A DNA stretch of 64,000 nucleotides. It comes from Leucaena leucocephala. Taxonomy: Eukaryota; Streptophyta; Magnoliopsida; Fabales; Fabaceae. The stretch spans positions 7,994,861-8,058,860 of the forward strand of contig CM073534.1 of the NCBI GenBank assembly GCA_037074615.1, in the 5' to 3' direction. A program made the position numbers and the translations under genes. Below the pieces are notes generated by a model. The model made no database searches, was not told the origin of the DNA, and was given only the letters and a program-made list of their open reading frames with translations. This document shows, piece by piece, positions 59,369 to 64,000 of the stretch (position 1 is its first letter; each line of letters starts with the position of its first letter).

Positions 59369-60394
59369 TATATCAGAATTTGTTATAATTGTTGTATATG
59401 TGGATGACTTGAATATAATTGGAACTCCTGAAGCGCTTCAAAAAGCAATGGATTATTTAAAGAGAGAATTTGAAATGAAAGATCTTGGAAAAACAAAGTT
59501 TTGTCTCGGTTTACAAATCGAAAACTTAACAAATGGAGTTTTTCTTCATGAATCAGCTTATATTGAAAAATATTAAAGTAATTTTATATGGATAAAGTTC
59601 ATCCATTAACTACTCTAATGGTTGTGAGATCTCTAGTTAAAGAAAAAGATCATTTTCGCCCTCAAGAGGAAAATGAGAACTTCTTGGTCCAGAAGTACCA
59701 TATCTTAGTGCTAAGGGGCACTAATATATCTTGCTAATTCGACACGACCTGATATTGCATTTGCTGTAAGTTTATTGGCAAGATTTAGTTCTTCTCCAAC
59801 AAGAAGACATTGGAATGGAATTAAACATATATTTTGATACCTTCGAGGGACAATTGATATGGGATTATTTTATTCTAATAAATTTGGATCACAATTGATT
59901 GGTTATGCAGATGCAGGATTTTTAGCAAATCCACATAAAGGTAGATCTCAGACAGGATATTTATTTACTTGTGGAGGTAAGCTATATCTTGGCGTTCGAT
60001 AAAGCAAACTTTATCAGCTACCTCATCAAATCATGCAGAAATAATTGCAGTTCATGAGGCAAGTCGAGAATGTGTTTGGTTAAGGTTAGTAATCCAACAT
60101 ATCCAAAGAATGAGTGGTCTATTTCCAGAACAAGAGATTCCAACAGTATTATATGAAGATAATACAGCATGCATATCTCAATTGAAAGGAGGATATATCA
60201 AAGGAGATAGAACAAAGCATATTTCTCCAAAATTCTTTTTCACTCATGATCTTATGAAGAATGGTGATATAGATGTTCAGCAAATTCGATCATGTGACAA
60301 CCTTGCAGATTTGTTTACTAAGACGCTACCAACTAAGCCATTTGAGAAGTTAGTGTATGGTATTGGAATGCGCAGATTCAAAGACATAAATTGA
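59369..60394 (+). pseudogene. Copia reverse transcriptase C-half and RNase H
   Basis: It starts abruptly in the RT palm with IIVVYVDDLNIIGTPE (catalytic YVDD at 59398-59409), then EFEMKDLGKTKFCLGLQIEN and SAYIEKY. Stops and shifts follow near 59575 and 59830. RNase H pieces are GYADAGFLANPHKGRSQTGY (59905-59964) and the open frame 60110-60394 with LYEDNTACISQLKGGYIKGD, RTKHISPKFFF and ADLFTKTLP. Protease, integrase and the N-terminal RT are absent, so the element cannot move by itself. Confidence 0.88.
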
Positions 60395-60605
60395 CAATAT
60401 CATTAGAGGGAGTAAACAAGTACTTGATATACTCTTCATTTTAAGAATTTTGTTTTTCACTGGGTTTTTCTAAAAATGTTTTTGATAAGGCAACCTAAAT
60501 AAATATTGTGTACTCTTTTTCCTTCACTAGATTTTTGTCCTAATGGGTTTTTCCTAGTAAGGTTTTAATGAGGCACAATATCTATCATGGACATCCAAGG
60601 GGGAG

Positions 60606-60942
60606 TGTTGCAAATATTATTGTACATGTGGATGTCCATTCTACCTCTTGGGATTCCTCTTAGGATTCCTTCTTACTTTTATGCCATGAAACTATAACTT
60701 CCTCAATGAATGACTTGAGAGGGGTTTCATGTGGTTAATGGTATTTTATTCATCTTTAATCCTTTATAACCTTATGTTTAGTATTTAATGGTTGTGGCCT
60801 ATAAATAGTGGCTATGTAGAAGGCATTTGGACAAGTGAATATACAAGCATATGAGGAATTCTCTCTTGTCATTCCATTTCTCTCATCTCTAAATTTTATC
60901 TTATTATTCTTTCTACTATCTTACTTTCTTATTTTTATAACA
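60606..60942 (+). mobile_element. 3' LTR of the copia element
   Basis: It is 337 bp long, starting TGTTGCAAATATTATTG and ending TTATAACA. A TATAAATAG box lies at 60801-60809. The polypurine tract AAGGGGGAG precedes it and the CAAAT duplication follows. Confidence 0.85.
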
Positions 60943-60947
60943 CAAAT
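60943..60947 (+). repeat. Target-site duplication CAAAT, right
   Basis: This is the exact copy of 57967-57971. Confidence 0.7.
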
Positions 60948-63900
60948 GACTTATATTTTAAACTAAATGGTTTTTCTAGAAATGATTTAAATTGTGGAAC
61001 AGAAGGAGTACTTCTAATTACATTTAAAGACAATTTTTTTTTTGAATTAGAGATTTCTCCTATACACATTGTCACGGAGTGAAGAAATATATTAAAATTG
61101 ATTAATTATTTATTATTATAAATTTTTATTATAGTAAAAAATTATAATTTGATATTCAAAATATTTTAACCTTTCACTTTAATCTTTGAAAAATTTTAAA
61201 CCCCATGATAATAATTAATTAGTAATCTTATCAAAGTGGGGTTTAAAATTTTCTAAAGATCAAATTAAAATTATTGATTAAGATTTTTTCTTTTGCAGTT
61301 TACATATCAATAAATTAAAAGTATTAAGTCAGGTCAAATTAAATATATTTTTAACTAAATTAGATATTATAAAATTTTAAAAGTATAATTGATTGATAGT
61401 TGATAATTCAATACTTTAGGGTCTTTAATTATAAATATTTTTTTATAAGGTACTTAATTGTCATTTTGATTATGGGAATTCAGATGCAAAATTGTCTTGT
61501 GAGTGTTCAGTATTTATGCCTATGTAGCCAATTATGAGCCAACATTAGCAAATGTATTCACGTCTCTTGTGGGCCATACCTCTTCTATTTTTTCCCACCC
61601 AATAATGTAATACTTGTACTTTAGCATTTTTGTACAGTCCTATTTACACACGAGTTTAAGAAGACTTTTTATTTTTTTTTTTATTTTAATCTTACCATTA
61701 TATTTGATTTTTTGTCATTTCTACAAAAATTTGTTAAGCTATAGATACAATTTTCATATATTGTTTTTAGATACAATATATGAAAAATGATCTTATATTA
61801 TTTATGGTTTGCAAAAATCTCACTTATGATAAGTTGTGTATATATTTTATAATGATATTAATTTTTAACTGAATTTAATCTTTGAAAAATAACAAAAATT
61901 TATATATTCGCAACAGCTATTCCCAATCCATCATTTTGGATCCCATGACTTGTCATAAATCTATGGCATATTATAAAGTAAATATAATTCTATTATAAAA
62001 AAGTAAATATACTTTTTGAATACTACCAGAGAACTATAATTTATATAAAAATAAATAAAATTGTAAAATTTATATGGTCACTAATACCTGTTCACGAGGT
62101 TCACATTGTTTCAAAATATAGAAAATATGAATGCGTTGTCAAAAATAAATATTTATGAGGTACACATTAGGATCAATATATACATACACATACATGTGTG
62201 TGTGTATAAAAATTAACTTATTTCTCATCGGTAATTCTTTCAAAATATTAAAATAAATTGTACGCATAGTAAGAATTTATTAAAAATTATATAAAATTTA
62301 AACCTTATCACTTTTTCCGCTAATGTATTGGATCCAGTCAAATAATATTTTTGTAATTAAATGTATCAGATTAAGGTACAAAAAAGTAAACTCATAACCT
62401 TCATTTGATTAATAAATCTCAGAACGTTTGTATTTATTTATATTTAGCATATTGACACTTATAATCTATAACAGTTGAGATAATCTATTTTAAGAAAAAT
62501 CTATCATATTTGTCGACAAAAAGTGACCATTATTTAGTGTAAGCCGAAAGTTAATCTCAATGATGAGAAAGATAGGACAACACATATAAACTATAATAAT
62601 TAAATACACTCATATATTTAATTTTATTATGGGGAAACGTATGGCCCTAAAATATGAAGACACTATAATAAATAAAAGAAATTAATATTAAAATGTTCAT
62701 AAAAAATTTAATCTTCGTACAATAATAGAATAATGTTTGTCCCATAAGTCACATGGACAACAATAAAACCCCACATAGATTAGAGGAAAAGAAGGAATAA
62801 ATAGATGAATAAATAATAAAAAAGGAATTATTACAAAAATTCCTTGGAATGCAATTGCTAAGTTGTCTTACATTATTTCTCTGACTCCACCCATATTTGA
62901 TGAGTTATTATCTGCTGGTCCACACTAAATATGAAGCCTCACATCATAAAATGGTCCTCTTAATTTAAACAAAGCCTTATAATCATATTATAAGCATCAT
63001 ATTCTTTCATATCATGAATATACGAGTTAAATAATTAATTTATTAAAAATAAAAAATAAATTAAATTAGTTATTTATAAAATATATGTACTGATTTCGCT
63101 AACATATTGCTTTTTAATTATTTATAGTGTAAATTACTCATTGATAAAAAACTCTCTTAATTTACATATATGAAATTAATAGAGAAAGTTTCAGAAAAAT
63201 AATTATAAATTTAAAAGATAAAGTAGATTAATATCCTATATTTAAAATTAAAATAAATTTTTCTATTACCTCTTATATTTAGGAGTATAAATTTAGGAGA
63301 TAAAGTATATTCCAGATATATATTTATGACTAAATTAAACTCTTCTATTAACTTTTATATTTAGGACTAAGGGATACGGAGGTATTATTTTGTTACCAAT
63401 ATTTTTCCATTATTGTAATTTTCTTTAAATGATGCATCTGTTATAACTAGATAAATTCTTATGTTGGATTTTAATACCTGAAATTTTTTTTAATATATGG
63501 GGTTGATGTTATTAATTAATCTAAATATTTAGGTATTGTCATATCAAAATAAGAGATAATATTCTTAAGATGTTTCTTCCCTATTCATAAAATGCAAACT
63601 CATAAATTGTTTAAAGGGTATTGCATTAGATATTATTGATTAAGACAGATTTAAGTATTGTTGGATTAGAGATTTCTCTTTTAATGTGTTTTTTTTCTGT
63701 TCACAATACACATTACTTATTGTTTTGGCAAAAAACATCATTAGTTTAAAGTCAAGTAAATTTACAATGAGGTTTTACTTATTAATATCTTTATCATATT
63801 TAATTTAACATTATATAAAAATTATGAATTATTATGTAGTAAAATAAAAAAATATAAGATTATATAGAATATAGGAAAACATTCAACTCCAAAAATTACA

Positions 63901-64000
63901 TTGCTTTCAATTTTCAACTTACAATCAGAAAAAAATTAATGTACGTGGAAAAAAGGTAATGTGGTTGAAGTTGAAATCTTAAGTTTTAACTAATCCAATT
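60948..64000. other. AT-rich intergenic DNA
   Basis: Apart from the hairpin at 61166-61270 and a short GT run at 62194-62203, I see no gene, RNA or delimited element here. Confidence 0.4.
61166..61270. repeat. Short inverted repeat (hairpin)
   Basis: AAAATTTTAAACCCCAT near 61189-61205 is mirrored by GTGGGGTTTAAAATTTT near 61235-61251, and pairing extends outward about 15 more bases on each side. The loop is about 30 bp. Possibly a small MITE. Confidence 0.7.

Larger units (their letters stand above)
57972..60942 (+). mobile_element. Copia element with internal deletion and target duplications
   Basis: The boundaries are TGTTGCAAATATTATT at 57972 (matching the 3' LTR start) and ATAACA at 60942, flanked by CAAAT. 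Inside are gag, part of reverse transcriptase, RNase H, a polypurine tract (AAGGGGGAG) and a 3' LTR. Protease, integrase and early RT are missing. The 5' LTR keeps only its first 27 bases or so. Confidence 0.78.

Overview
This window looks like nuclear DNA from a dicot-type flowering plant. It is very AT-rich, its genes are split by GT-AG introns, and most of the sequence is decayed LTR retrotransposons, MITEs, SINE-like elements and low-complexity A/T DNA. No rRNA, tRNA, CRISPR or bacterial-type operon was seen. I cannot name the species.

Three host genes can be modelled. (1) A plus-strand gene at 2069-7019 has eight coding exons. It encodes a protein of about 754 residues with an SF1/BBP-type KH domain and a long Pro/Ser/Asn/Gln-rich tail. 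(2) A minus-strand gene at 27240-23336 has four recognisable coding exons of a DUF2062-type membrane protein; its first exon was not found. (3) A minus-strand gene at 55112-53204 has two exons encoding a 227-residue coiled-coil protein with a possible N-myristoylation signal. Weaker gene traces are a PPR pseudogene fragment (45965-45595, minus) and two unrecognised exon-like pieces with a TATA-box promoter (43843 down to 42293, minus).

The rest is mobile DNA. At 1-1495 lies the 3' end of a Ty1/copia element that sits just upstream of the KH gene. A Ty3/gypsy LTR with a PBS-like site and a gag trace lies at 9005-10145 (minus). A degraded copia element spans 10510-16223 (minus) and is split by a 2.07-kb solo LTR at 11992-14064, which has a 5-bp target duplication and an internal 299-bp tandem duplication. 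At 30295-36200 there is a gypsy integrase remnant followed by copia fragments with LTRs. A copia element at 57972-60942 has target-site duplications but has lost everything between gag and mid reverse transcriptase.

Smaller elements include three SINE-like families (one copy has a perfect 12-bp target duplication), Tourist-like MITEs (two in tandem at 48387-49300), two large foldback palindromes, a possible Helitron end, tandem arrays, and a dispersed duplication of about 1.6 kb shared by 17353-19012 and 50308-51845.

I found no evidence of a new multi-gene system. The most informative signals are nested transposition, disrupted host genes and duplicated non-coding blocks.
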